This document shows positions 28,691 through 41,900 of a DNA stretch of 64,000 bases, piece after piece. The stretch covers positions 9,094,221-9,158,220 of the forward strand of contig NC_074728.1 in NCBI RefSeq assembly GCF_947242115.1, given 5' to 3'. The notes under the pieces were generated by a model. It searched no databases and had not been told where the DNA came from. It saw only the letters and a program-made list of their open reading frames with translations. The first letter of the stretch is position 1. The number at the start of each line of letters is the position of its first letter. This stretch comes from Biomphalaria glabrata (Eukaryota > Mollusca > Gastropoda > Planorbidae). The translations under genes and the position numbers were made by a program.

Positions 28691-29349
28691 TAACGATTAT
28701 CTAGATCTAGAAGAGAAATATGTTAGGCTTATAAATCTAGATCTGGGTAGAAATAAACATAAACAAAAAACAACTGGAGAAAAGAAATGTATGTACCAAA
28801 AAAAAATAATAATAATGCTCAATGGAAGGAATTATAGTTGTGTATTAATTAAGTTATAGCATGTTTAATTTTGTATTTTATCCTATCCACGGCGAGTGTG
28901 AGAATTAGTGATTGTCAATGAGTGAGTTATTAGAGCCAAGGACTTTGTATAGCAGATTATAGCAGATTATACTGTGTAAAATATATACAGTGCATGAATT
29001 ATACTTCACATGAACTATACTTTACATAAAGTATACATTGTGCAATGTATACGTTACAGAATGTAAACAGAAATTATAATTGTCGAAAATCATTATTTCA
29101 AAAAGAAAAACAAACTAAACAAAAATGTTATGTGCACAAATTATACGTTACCAAAAAAATTATCTACAAAGTAGACTTGAAGTAAATTATTATTTATAAG
29201 TAATATGCATTCTGAAGTGGAATAAAATTTAGGAACATAAAATAGAACACTGATGTGATATAGTGTTGACTGCACACTTTTAAACCAGGCAATACATCGG
29301 GTCTGACCTAACAGAACTGGAGATGGTCTAACTTTCAGAACTGCTTTCA

Positions 29350-29904
29350 CTACTTTATTCTACGAAGTTTGAACATATTTTCATCACATTTCTCAGTATT
29401 CTCATAAAAAGGTTTAGCTCTCACCTTTCGAGTAGGTGTAGATTGTTGGATGACAAAGGTAGACTTCTGGGATTGGTCTGGAAGAGGCTGTTTGTACATT
29501 GGTACATATGTTTCCTTATCCATCGTAACGGAAAGACTGGATTCAGCTTTTTTTTCAAGAGTTTTCTGATCCTGAGGTGCGGGTCTTTTAATTCCTAGCG
29601 GATCCATAGCTAAGGTGGGAGTTAAGGATTGGTCAGGAAGGCGTTGATTGAGAAGTGATCTACACATTGGTACATATGTTTCTTCATCCGTCATTACGGG
29701 AAGGCTGGATTCAGCTCCCTTTTCAAGAGTTTTCTGATCCTGAGGCTCCGATCGTTTAATCCCCAGCGGATCTATCATTAAGGTCGGATTTGTGGGTTGA
29801 TTTCGGAGGTATTGATTCAGGAGTGGTCTGCATGTCATTGAAATGTAAGTGCCCGTATTCATCGTTACGCCAAAGCTGGTTCCAGATTCGTGTGTTTGAA
29901 TTTC
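29350..29904 (-). CDS. Receptor exon 8 (YxxM repeat tail and stop)
   Basis: 555 nt: 184 residues and the stop codon. Two full repeats and the start of a third, each with (E/G)TY(I/V)xM, RxLLNQ or a similar run, DPLGIKR and PQDQKTLEK. The end PFYENTEK then MFKLRRIK is basic. Acceptor TATCAG. An AATAAA lies across the last codons and the stop on the coding strand and could serve as a polyadenylation signal, though no other 3' UTR signal was found. Confidence 0.9.
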   Translation of the reverse strand, partial: EIQTHESGTSFGVTMNTGTYISMTCRPLLNQYLRNQPTNPTLMIDPLGIKRSEPQDQKTLEKGAESSLPVMTDEETYVPMCRSLLNQRLPDQSLTPTLAMDPLGIKRPAPQDQKTLEKKAESSLSVTMDKETYVPMYKQPLPDQSQKSTFVIQQSTPTRKVRAKPFYENTEKCDENMFKLRRIK

Positions 29905-32900
29905 CTGATAAATATGAATTAGAATTGTAACAGTGAAACAAAGACAAATGTTGTAGGCATTAGAAAATAATCGCCAAAAATTGACCTTAATGAGGCAATC
30001 TTTTAATTCAGTATTTCTTAAACTGTGGGGCAAACCTCCGCTGGAGAGGGGGGAACGACTTTCTTAAAGGGGAGCGCGACGTCCTAACAAAGGGAGGGGG
30101 CGAGAACGAAGCCAGTTAATTTATTTCACAAGGGGAAAAAATCCTTTAATAATCAATCCGTTTTTAAATATTAACCAAGAAAAAATACTTTAAATAAAAT
30201 ATAATTAAAACATTTTAAGTAAGAGACCTTGTTTCATGCACTAATAAATATCTTTTAAAATGTATACCAGGACCGGCCTTAGATAAATGGAGGCCCTAGG
30301 TGAAGTAAATTTGGTGGCCCCAAATAAAATAGAAACATAAAAAAATATACATCGAAAGAAAAAGAAAAAAATGATGCAATTTACAAAGAACCTAGTATAC
30401 AAATCAATGACACATAACACAAGTTTCGCTATTACCTTGCGAGGCCCTCACCAATTGGAGGCCCTAGGCGGCTACCTGGTTTGCCTATAACTTTTTCGTT
30501 CTAATATGGACTCTATAAGGAGTATGGTGCTTTGCAAATTAATGTCTAACAAATGGTCGACATTATCCTCATCATTCAACATCTTATCTTATCTTATTTA
30601 ATACAGACGTTACTTCAAAAAAGAAGATGATTACGTCCTACGCGTCATGCATTTAGTCACGCATATTAACCAATGACTTAAATTCTGCCAAGTCACTGGT
30701 TTTCCTGGCTAGCTCAGGCAACCCATTCCATGCTCTAATAGCACTAGAGATGAGGGAGTATTTGTACAAATTTGTCCTAGCATATGGGACAAGGAATGTG
30801 CCTTTATCTTTATGCTGACTACTTTTGCGCTTAATAAACAAAAAAGACCCGCGACAACACGACAAAAAATAAGCTAATGCCTATTACAGTCTACGTGCAC
30901 TATTTAATAGAGACTTGCAATTTTTATTTTATAAATACAGCGCTCGGTTGACAACTAACGTATTTGCAAGCACTTTCTTACTATGAGAAAAGGCGATGCA
31001 GGCGCCAGGAGAAGGTATTTCTAAGGATCAGAACTTGGTGGTGGGACCCCGGATCCTGCTGGGGGAGCTCGCTAAAATGTATGATCTCCAGTGTCAAGGT
31101 GATAATGAATAAACTTATAATATACCGGGTATATGTTTTTAAAATGATGCATTAGACATTTGGCCTTAATTAAAACCAAATAGATATATTTTTTAAGAAC
31201 CCTAACCCGTATAAATTTCTTACTTACACGATCCACTGTAAGAAGTATGTTGGTCCGGACTTTCTTGTTCGTCTTTCTCAACACACTATATTGAGATAGA
31301 AAAAAAAATAACAACAATAGCCAGTTTATTTTTTTTTGTATTACGAAAGTATATTTTTCTTTTAGGCTCTAATACAATTTTTTAACATTCTTTTATGTTG
31401 TCTTCCCATCGCTTTCTCTGTCTGCCTTTTCTTCTTTATTTCCTGGTACTGTTACATGAAGGAAGGTCTTTGTGAGCCATGAAGACGTTGAAATTCAGCC
31501 ATATAGCTTTAGTTTGCGTTTTTTGGCAGTAGTCACAGAAGGTACTCATGGGAACCACTCGCTGTAATAATCTCTAATTTCTTCGTTTTTGATGCGGCCT
31601 TTGTATGTAATACCTAGGAACTTTATGTTGCATCTCATTTCCATTGCTAGGATCTTCCTGCATAGTTCTGCAGTCAACGTCCAAGACTGGCAAGTTTATA
31701 AGAATGAGGCCAAGATCAAGGAGCGCATCAGCCTGATTTCAGTGTTGAAGGCTATGCCTTGTAAACAAACGATCCCTTTAAATAGCTCGGATCTCGGGTT
31801 GGCGCTGAAAGAAGTAATGTCGTAACATACAAACCTAAATTCAATGCACCCAGAAGCGTTTTAATTATAACAGATATAAACCACAAGATAAATAAAACGA
31901 ATACGCTCTTACATCGAAGGAAGGCATTCTTAGACAAAGTCATGATTTAGGTTTCGGGTATTAATTTTTTTAAATAATTGGATAATTAAGTTGAGCAATC
32001 ATTTTTTTAACATTACAATGTATTGCTAAAATATTTAAAAACATGTGTTATGCTTGTATTTATTGTCGGCTTGTAAGGCAATCTCTATTTTAAAATGTAT
32101 TGGTTACACCATTTCTGTTAAAAGCTGATCATTGTTGGACAAACTTTGTTTGGTATGTTTTTTTTTTACCCCACGATCTCCACATCTCTATATATTAAAG
32201 ACACACCTCATGTTCACTCTATGTTTCATTATATTTCGGTAATGATCATTATTTTTGGTAAAATTTTAGAACAAACTAGATTATTCTCAGACATAAAAAA
32301 GTAACGCCATTGGGTCGGAATCTGATACTGTAGATACTGTAACGAATGCATGTGTAATAAGCTGTATTTGAAGTATTTCTAAATACTTAGATAATTCTAG
32401 ATGCGTGGACAAGCACCGGTAAACCGAAAGCCATAAAGAAGGGGTGGTCCCTGTCGCAGTTATCTATGTAACTGTATAGTAGAATTAGTTCTCTAATTGA
32501 TAGTGCGGCGTTGATCACTATATTGATGACGTCATTACATTATTAATATTTTCTGTGTAGACTAGAGGACTGAGCTTTTGTTGCTTGTCACAACTTCTAG
32601 TGACGTAGTAAATTTAGTGTGTGTGTGATTTGCGTCATTTATCGTCTAGTACAGTCTCTCCATTGTTTTGTACGTTGGTACAGATAGACGTGTTTTGAGA
32701 GCTCTGGAATTTCTCCTTGGTTTTTGTTATTGGATAGCCTTAGAATTTGCCTTGGACATTTTCTTGTTGGATTATCTTGACCCCTGTTTAGGGTGAGTTT
32801 TATTTTTCATTGTATAGTTTTTCTATTTGAATTCGTTCGTATTTGTAAGTCTATAATTAGACTAGATATAGATGATTAGAAGAATCCTTTCTTTTATCTT

Positions 32901-35900
32901 CTATAGGGTTTTAGCGTCAAGACTAAGTTTTAGTCGTAGTCTCAGTTGAAGACTCTATTTCAAGTATTAGTGTCAAGTCTATATGTTAGACTCTGTGTCA
33001 AGTCTCAGTGTCAAGACTTGTTTATTCAGTCTCAGTTCTATATTGAGAGTACAACTTTAGGTCTACAGTCTACAGGACTGAGGTCTTTCTCTCAGTTGGT
33101 CGTCTGGTGTGCACGTGGATTTGTACATGAGTCTGAGGTTCAAGATTCCAGACTGCGGGTTGCAGTGGTCAGACCTGATGGTGTAGTGTCAACTATGAAC
33201 TTCTACTTTTTGGAATTGTCGTCAGTGGACAGTACCTGATCTAGAGGCTAGATCTACATATATTACCAGTTGTTGTTTTTGAGATTGAAGGACTATGTGA
33301 TCCATTGAACTACTTATTATAGTTAAGGTAATATACTATGTGTTTCATAATTATATGAATGTTCTGTATCTAAGGAGACTAACTGGATCATTGTAGATTA
33401 CATATTATTACATATTGATATTTCATACTATTATTATCAGTCATCATGAATCAGTCATTTGTAAATATATCACAAGAATAAATTTTATTGTTATTTACAT
33501 CATACACTTAGTTTATTAGTTTATCTACAACTATATGTGTATGATGTGCTTGTCAGGCTGAACTTGAGCCAAAATATTATAAGTTCAGAAAATAATAACA
33601 ATAATACAAATTGAAATAATATTTAATATTAATAAATATTTGCATTGGAAATATATAATAATGATTTGATAAATACAAGAATACAAGAACCTGACAAGTA
33701 TTTTGGGGGCTCGTCTAAACTGTTAAAGGAGTTATTTGAGGGATTATCTCAGTCATAATTTGTTATATTATTGACAGTTGAATATTTGCTAAATAAATTT
33801 CTGTACTTGTAAGAGTATATTTTCAGATTCTAGACACTTGTTTGTGTCACATTACTATTCATAACGGTACTATGTGATTGTACCTTATTATTCAGGAAAG
33901 GCATCGTATACATTTTTTGTGTGAGACTTTATTGGTGCCAGTGTATCATATTGTTATTGCTAACATTGTATCTTATATATAATATTTTTTTTTAAATTTA
34001 TACTAATAAGATATAATTTTGTTACATGCCAAACTGATTGGTGGACCTAAATTGGAGCTGTGATCTGTTTGTTGGGATTCTCAAGTTGTCCTGGTGTATC
34101 TGGCTGTACCTTGTCATCAATACTCTATCTTCCTGGTGCTGAGGCAGATTCTATCTTCGCAGGAGAAAGCACAGCTAAGTGTATTTTTTTTGGTTGCTAA
34201 TAGTATATCTTGTGCTCTAATTAGTTTTTCCGATTTGACCTGTTAAACTTATATTGTTTGGAAATTCTAAGGATGGAGACTAGGTTTTCTATAAATTCAC
34301 AATTTATAGCGGATGGGCAGGCGTTGGGTTTTACAGGAGCTGACTTGCAGAACTATGTGAAAGAACAGAAGGAAGAATATGTCAAGGCAGAACAAGCAAG
34401 ATTGGATAGGGAGGAACGCATAAAGAAGGAGGAGCATGAACGATGGAAAGAAAGGGAAGTAGTGGAAGCTAAAAAGAGGCAGGAAGAATTGGAATTGGCT
34501 AGACTTCAGGAGAAAATTGTGGAGAAGGAGTTGCAGAAAGAAAGTAAATCTGAAAACAAAGAAGGAGAACCTAAGATCCAGGATAAACATAGACATATAA
34601 TTGATAAGTTGGACAAGAGTTTTCAGAATATGAAGGAAGATGAGGATTTGATTGGTTTCTTGACTCTATTTGAGGCGGTGGCAACAAGATGTTGTATTGA
34701 TAAGAAAAGTTGGGCTATGTTGTTATCGTACAAATTGACGTCGAAACTCAAGAATTTTATGCTGCAAGATGATCTGTTTAAGAAGGAAAATTATGATGAA
34801 GTAAAGGTTATGCTAATGAGACAGGCTGATATAAATGGAGAAACGTGTAGGAAGAAATTTCACCAAATTAGACCTAAAGAAAATGATTTCAGGGGATATG
34901 TAGCCGATTTGAAAAGGGCACTAGACAATTGGATGAAGATGGCGGAGGTAAAGGAGACCATAGAAGGCATGAAAAATATGATTGTGACAGACAGATTATT
35001 AGAGAGTGTTTCAGGCGAAGTGTATCGTCAACTTATCTTAAATAAAAGTGATAATGTAGAAGACATGCTACAAGTAATTGAAAGTTTTAAGACTGCAAGT
35101 TCAACAAAATCATTATGTAAAGAGGAAAATGTGTATGTAATGGGAGCTGCTGAAGCCACAAGTCAGAATTATGCTAGTGACAGGAAAGTCATAACTTGTT
35201 TTAGGTGCGGAAAAGTAGGTCACAGGTCAACGGAATGTTATGTGGGTGGAGCCGGAGTGAAACTAAAGCAGGTGACATATAATAAGGATGGACCAAGACA
35301 TGTGTCAGGCACAAGGAATGTGTCATATGGAACTTACAGGAGGCAGTTTGATACTAGAGGAAGGAGAATGGATGGAGGGAATTGGAGAGGAGCTTACAAT
35401 GATGTGAACCATGGTGGAGGAAATAACAAAAGGAATTATTCAGGTGTTGATTATACTAAGGAGAAAAACACAGACAAGTCAAAGAAAGTGCAAAACACAG
35501 GTACGCAGAGATGACTAAATTGTTCACGTAAAATTCAAAGTTGTTGTCATTCTAATCTGGCTGATGAAATAGAATATTTTACTCCATGTAGAAAAGAAAC
35601 TATGTATATTGTTGATCAGAAATTGAGGAAAAAGTCTGTAGGGAAATTACGTTTTGAAGAAGGATTATTAAATAATAAAATAGTGTCTATATTGCGTGAT
35701 TCAGGATCTAGTGTTATTGGGGTAAGAAGTTCTTTAATTGAATGCAAAGACAAAATTCCAGGTAGCTACAAATTAAAATTGATTGATGGTACTATTAAGG
35801 AATATCCACTGGCATGTGTTGACATCAATTCAGACTATATCACAGGGAAATATATTGTAGCTTGTTTTGAAAATCCAGTAGCTGATCTAATAATAGGGAA

Positions 35901-38900
35901 TGTACAAGATGAACAACATAATGAACATATTGGTGCTGCTGTTACAAGAGCAATGAAACAAAAAGAGAATGAGGCTGATATTATGAAACATTCAGAAGTT
36001 ATTCAAGATTGTTATAAGTTATTTGGATCATGTGAAGATTTCTTGAGAGAACAAGTGAGTGATCCTACATTACAAGAATTATGGAATCGACAGAAGGAGA
36101 AGAGTGTGGATAATAAGACAAATGGAAGTGTTCGATTCAAGGTATTCGATAGATTATTGTATCGTGTATTCAAAGGTCAATTAGGTCAGGAAGAGAAACA
36201 ACTCGTGGTTCCAGTGTCAAAAAGGGAAGTAATTTTGAAAACAGCACATGAAAGTATATTTGCAGGTCATTTGTCAGTTAGGAAAACAAAGTCAAGAATA
36301 TACCAATATTTCTTTTGGCAAGGAGTTGATAAAGATGTTAAAGACTTTATTAGGAGTTGTGATATTTGTCAACGGTGTAGAATGCCACGAAGATGTGACA
36401 GAGTTGAACTTGGAAATATGAATATAGTAACAACACCATTTTACAAAGTGGCAATAAATATTGTTGGTCCGTTGGAGGTTACCGAGAACAAGAACAGATT
36501 TATTTTAACACTTGTTGACATTGCTACGAGATGGCCAGAGGCAATACCTTTAAGAAATATTACTACAGAAACTGTGATTGAGGCATTAAACACAATCTTC
36601 AGTAGAATTGGTATACCGCACGAGGTACTAAGTGATAACGGAAGTCAGTTCACTGCGGATTTATACAAGGAAGTGTTTAACTTCTACAATATTAAAATAG
36701 TGCACTCAACTATTTTTCACCCTTCGTCGAATGGGATGAATGAACGTTTCAATTCTTCATTGAAAAGTTTTCTAAGGAAGGTTACACAAGAGAGTCCAAA
36801 GGATTGGGATAGAAAGGTTAGCGCTGCACTTTTTGCTTATAGAGAGGTCCCAAATGAAACTACAGGAATATCGCCATTTCAAATGGTATATGGAAGACAG
36901 ATGAGAGGACCATTGGCTATTCTGAAACAAGTATTTGTAAACAAAGAGGAGGAAGATAAATACAGGAATGTTTACTCATACTTAATGGATTTGAAGGAGA
37001 GGTTATTTCATGTGACATCAATTGCCAACAGAAATAGTGAGGTTAAAAAGCAAAAGTACAAAATTCAGTATGATAGATACTCTACATTGCGCAAGATTGA
37101 TGAAGGTGATTGTGTATTGATACTTAAACCTCAAAGAGAAAACAAATTATCTGTATATTGGCAAGGACCATTTAAAGTTATAAGGAAGGTATCAAGATTC
37201 AATTTTCTGGTAAAGAAGGGAGATAAGTTGAAACTTTACCATATCAATAGATTGATGAAATATCATAGCAGAAGTAAAGATGATACAAGTGAAACTGTTA
37301 TTAATATTGAACATGAGAACAGTATTTTGTCTGCTAATATGGTGTCTGTTGTGGATGATGAGGAGGAATTTGATGAAGACTTGACAAATGAAAATATTTT
37401 ACCAAGCATTCCGACATTAGAAATCAATAATAAGAAGCAGACGAATGAAGACATTTTATCTCAATAGAAGGTCAACCCAGATTTAAACTGTAATCAGAGA
37501 TGTGAAATAATGAAGGTGCTGGATGAATTCAAAGATATTATATCAGACATACCGGGTAAAGCAGATGTGGAAGAATTTAGGATTAAGTTGCTGGACACTA
37601 AGCCTATAGCATTAAAGCCATATACGGTACCAATAAATATGAAGGAGAAATTAAAAGAGGAAATTGATAGTATGTTGAAGTTGGGTATCATAGGACCCAC
37701 AGATTCATCATATGCCGCTCCTGTTGTGGTTATTAAGAAACGTGATGGTACACTACGTCCATGCATTGACTACCGTAAGTTAAACAGTGTTACACAAATA
37801 CCAGCTGAATTAATACCAGATCAAGAAGAGCTATTCAATAAACTCTACAGGGCTAAGTATTTTACTTTAGTTGATTTAACTAAAGGGTATTGGCAAATAC
37901 CTATAAGTGAAGAATGTAAGGAGTACACAGCTTTTAGAGTTCTGGGGGAACACTACATGTTTCATTACTTACCATTTGGTTTAAGTGGTGCCCCTAACCA
38001 TTTTAATAGAGTTTTAAAGAGTATTTTAAGAGATATTGAGAATGTATTGTTTTATTTTGATGACATCTGTATATTTAGCGAAAGTTGGGAGACTCATGTT
38101 AGAGATGTACAGAATGTTTTCGGTGTATTGAAAAGTCATGGATTTACTCTAAAACCATCTAAATTAGAGGTTGGCTTTACTAACATTAAATTTCTGGGAC
38201 ATAATGTAGGTCGGGGAGAAGTGAAACCAGATAGTAGAAATGTTCAGAAGATCCTGGAGTTTAAACCACCCAGTACTAAGAAGGAAGTAAGGTCATTAAT
38301 TGGGTTGGTTAACTATTACTCTAAATTTATACCTTGTTATTCAGACTTGGTGTTTCCATTCACAGAGTTATTGAAGAAAGGGAAATCTGTGAGAATTGAT
38401 TGGAGTAATGAGTGTATTGTGGCACTGAAAAGAATACAAACTTATTTGTGTGATTATCCTATTCTAAGATTGCCTGATCCTTCTCTTCCATTCTTTTTGC
38501 AGACAGATGCATCAGATAAAGGCATTTCAGGTATATTAAGTCAGATGAGAGATGGTGTGTTACATCCAGTGAAGTTTGTCAGTCGCAAGTTGTTGCCACG
38601 TGAACAGAAATACTCTATCCTTGAGCGGGAAGGACTGGCCATTGTATGGTCGATCAAAAAGCTAGATCGTTATTTGGCAGGAGTGAAGTTTCATCTCCAG
38701 ACCGATAACAAGGCATTGTCATTCATAGCAAATAGTAATTATTGTAACAAAAGAATAACTAGATGGTGTTTAGCACTTCAGGATTATTGTTTTGATTCTG
38801 TCCATTTGAAGGGAGAATTAAATGTTTTTGCTGATGTATGCTCAAGACTTGTATAATTTTTTTGATTCATTTGAGCAATCATGTACTTATGTTATATTAA

Positions 38901-41900
38901 TTTTGATATTGATCAAATTTGATAATGTAACTATGTAACATGCAAACAGTTGTAACTTTAACTGTAAATTTTTGAGACAAACACTATTTTGTCTATTGAA
39001 GTGTATAATGAAGATTTTTTATTGTTGAGGTAATCATAATGATTATTGGTTGTTGAGGATTTCTCAGTTGTTTTTTTTTCTCAGTGAGAGTTTGAGGTCT
39101 CTTTTTGTAATTCTTGGAAACGTATTTGCAGTATTGGTCTTGGTGAAGTTGATTTTCTGGAGAATTTTCTTGCAGTTTTTATGATAACTGGAATTTTTTT
39201 CAAAATTGCCAGTTCGTTGAGGAGGGGGAATGTCGCAGTTATCTATGTAACTGTATAGTAGAATTAGTTCTCTAATTGATAGTGCGGCGTTGATCACTAT
39301 ATTGATGACGTCATTACATTATTAATATTTTCTGTGTAGACTAGAGGACTGAGCTTTTGTTGCTTGTCACAACTTCTAGTTACGTAGTAAATTTAGTGTG
39401 TGTGTGATTTGCGTCATTTATCGTCTAGTACAGTCTCTCCATTGTTTTGTACGTTGGTACAGATAGACGTGTTTTGAGAGCTCTGGAATTTCTCCTTGGT
39501 TTTTGTTATTGGATAGCCTTAGCATTTGCCTTGGACATTTTCTTGTTGGATTATCTTGACCCCTGTTTAGGGTGAGTTTTATTTTTCATTGTATAGTTTT
39601 TCTATTTGAATTCGTTCGTATTTGTAAGTCTATAATTAGACTAGATATAGATGATTAGAAGAATCCTTTCTTTTATCTTCTATAGGGTTTTAGCGTCAAG
39701 ACTAAGTTTTAGTCGTAGTCTCAGTTGAAGACTCTATTTCAAGTATTAGTGTCAAGTCTATATGTTAGACTCTGTGTCAAGTCTCAGTGTCAAGACTTGT
39801 TTATTCAGTCTCAGTTCTATATTGAGAGTACAACTTTAAGTCTACAGTCTACAGGACTGAGGTCTTTCTCTCAGTTGGTCGTCTGGTGTGCACGTGGATT
39901 TGTACATGAGTCTGAGGTTCAAGATTCCAGACTGCGGGTTGCAGTGGTCAGACCTGATGGTGTAGTGTCAACTATGAACTTCTACTTTTTGGAATTGTCG
40001 TCAGTGGACAGTACCTGATCTAGAGGCTAGATCTACATATATTACCAGTTGTTGTTTTTGAGATTGAAGGACTATGTGATCCATTGAACTACTTATTATA
40101 GTTAAGGTAATATACTATGTGTTTCATAATTATATGAATGTTCTGTATCTAAGGAGACTAACTGGATCATTGTAGATTACATATTATTACATATTGATAT
40201 TTCATACTATTATTATCAGTCATCATGAATCAGTCATTTGTAAATATATCACAAGAATAAATTTTATTGTTATTTACATCATACACTTAGTTTATTAGTT
40301 TATCTACAACTATATGTGTATGATGTGCTTGTCAGGCTGAACTTGAGCCAAAATATTATAAGTTCAGAAAATAATAACAATAATACAAATTGAAATAATA
40401 TTTAATATTAATAAATATTTGCATTGGAAATATATAATAATGATTTGATAAATACAAGAATACAAGAACCTGACAGTCCCTGTCATGCGCGTCTTGCGTG
40501 ATGTTTTCTTTTGGGCACAATAATGTATTTTAGTTTCTAAGGACGCGCTTTTGTTGATGTCATTTTACTTCCTTGCTTCCGTAAATAAAAATCCGTTGTG
40601 GTGGTACTGATGGCAGATCTTTGGTTGGAGTTGTTTTCTTTGGTGTTTTCCTTCCCCGGTATTGGGTAAGTCAGTTTATTGTACTTTATTCCTCGTGGGG
40701 TAGCTCTAAATTCGTTGGTCCTTTGATCTTGGGAATGGCGATCTCAAGAAATGATTATTTTTCTTGTTTAGGGACGCAGGCTGTGGACTCTGTCGTAGTC
40801 ATACTTGATTCAAAGTGTCTTGTTTGGTATGGCCCCTGCACCTATGGCATTGGGTTGTAGGCTATGTTTCGTGATTGAATTATGGCACCGAGTTAAAGGT
40901 GTGATATATTTCGTTGCATAATATGTAGACCTTGTGTTTCCTTTGTAAATACTATTGACCTTTATTCATCACTCATGTCGTAACATTCCATTCAGTCATT
41001 AAATTGTTAAACGTACAATCTTGTTGTTAACTAATGTACAGTAACTTACGTTGTCAGTAATATTGTTCACGTTTAACAACTGTTGGTATTCACTACATGT
41101 TCAGTTGAATAACCTTTACTCAATGTTAGCAAGCCACAGTTCTTCAGCTAGTATTATTTGTTTTGTTTGCAATGTTAAGGTTGGGGAGCTCGGGACCGTG
41201 TATCATACCCTAACTAAACTGTTATCCCACCCTGACAGTCCCTCCTCCTAGCGTTTAGTTTCCTGACAAATGTGGACATCTACCTCGTATCGCTCTACAG
41301 TTGTATGGACCTCGACCCGTTTCAACAAGAGCTGCCGATTCAGGTTAAGGTGGGTTATCCGAAGCTGTTTGCTACGGTCGTAACCGGGTGGGGGTGCACC
41401 ACTACTCCCCTTTTGCCTTGCCTCCTTGTGCTGTCACCTTTCGTGATTTAGTGGGGGGCTCAACTTCCCCTAAAGTGCTAGAGGCCGTCGCGACGCTCGA
41501 TGGACTGGGCCCGGACGCCGGACGTTGTGCCTGGGGAGTGCTGGCCACCTGTCTAACACCCTGTAGGGGGAACTGTTCCCCATTTAAAAGATTGGTTTCC
41601 AATGGTAGCACATTTAGCGACCATAAACCCATTGTTGCCATTCCTATTCCGTCGGTCCTGCCCGTATCCGCTTTTTTCGAATTTAGAACTGAACATAGAA
41701 TTGAGAGAGGTTGCCCCAGGGGATGGGGAGGCGCAATGGTTGCATGTTAGACAAATCGGACTGTCCCATTGGTGAGACAATAGCTTAATACCCTGGACTG
41801 GTGTCCAAGGCTGCTGAACTGCCTGCTGCCTCTTAGAGTAAGAGGAAATTTTAGAAGTCGTTTCTCACAACGTTCGTAACCAATGCCGTCGGTGGGGTGG

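Larger units (their letters stand above)
32452..40475 (+). mobile_element. Gmr1-like Ty3/gypsy-group LTR retrotransposon, looks whole and young
   Basis: An 8.0-kb element bounded by two direct LTRs of 1245 bp (TG...CA ends) and a perfect 5-bp target duplication GTCCC. Inside, in order: a primer site matching the start of the tRNA-Pro class (TGGGGGCTCGTC at 33704), gag with a CCHC knuckle, protease, integrase, reverse transcriptase, RNase H and a purine tract (GAGGAGGGGGAA) before the right LTR. Integrase ahead of reverse transcriptase is the copia-like order, but the protein motifs are of the Ty3/gypsy type; that combination defines the Gmr1 clade first described in cod. The LTRs differ at about 3 of 1245 sites, so insertion is very recent. 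It sits antisense in the intron between receptor exons 6 and 7. Confidence 0.93.

Noticed and set aside
31912-31933. Candidate 16-nt microexon of the receptor (CTAAG acceptor, GTAAGA donor)
   Set aside because: Including it after the 42302 exon creates an immediate stop, and exons 6 and 7 join in frame without it.
32946-33239. 97-codon frame in the left LTR, repeated in the right LTR
   Set aside because: It lies in the LTR, has no motif and shares its openness with a low-complexity GTCTCAGT-rich stretch.
41232-41246. CTGACAGTCCCT resembling the Gmr1-like LTR end plus target duplication
   Set aside because: Only about 12 bases match and nothing of the LTR precedes it; taken as chance.
41388-41780. 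Overlapping frames in the GC-rich block as a host exon
   Set aside because: Both strands are open because of composition; no recognisable domain and no consistent splice pair with a neighbour.
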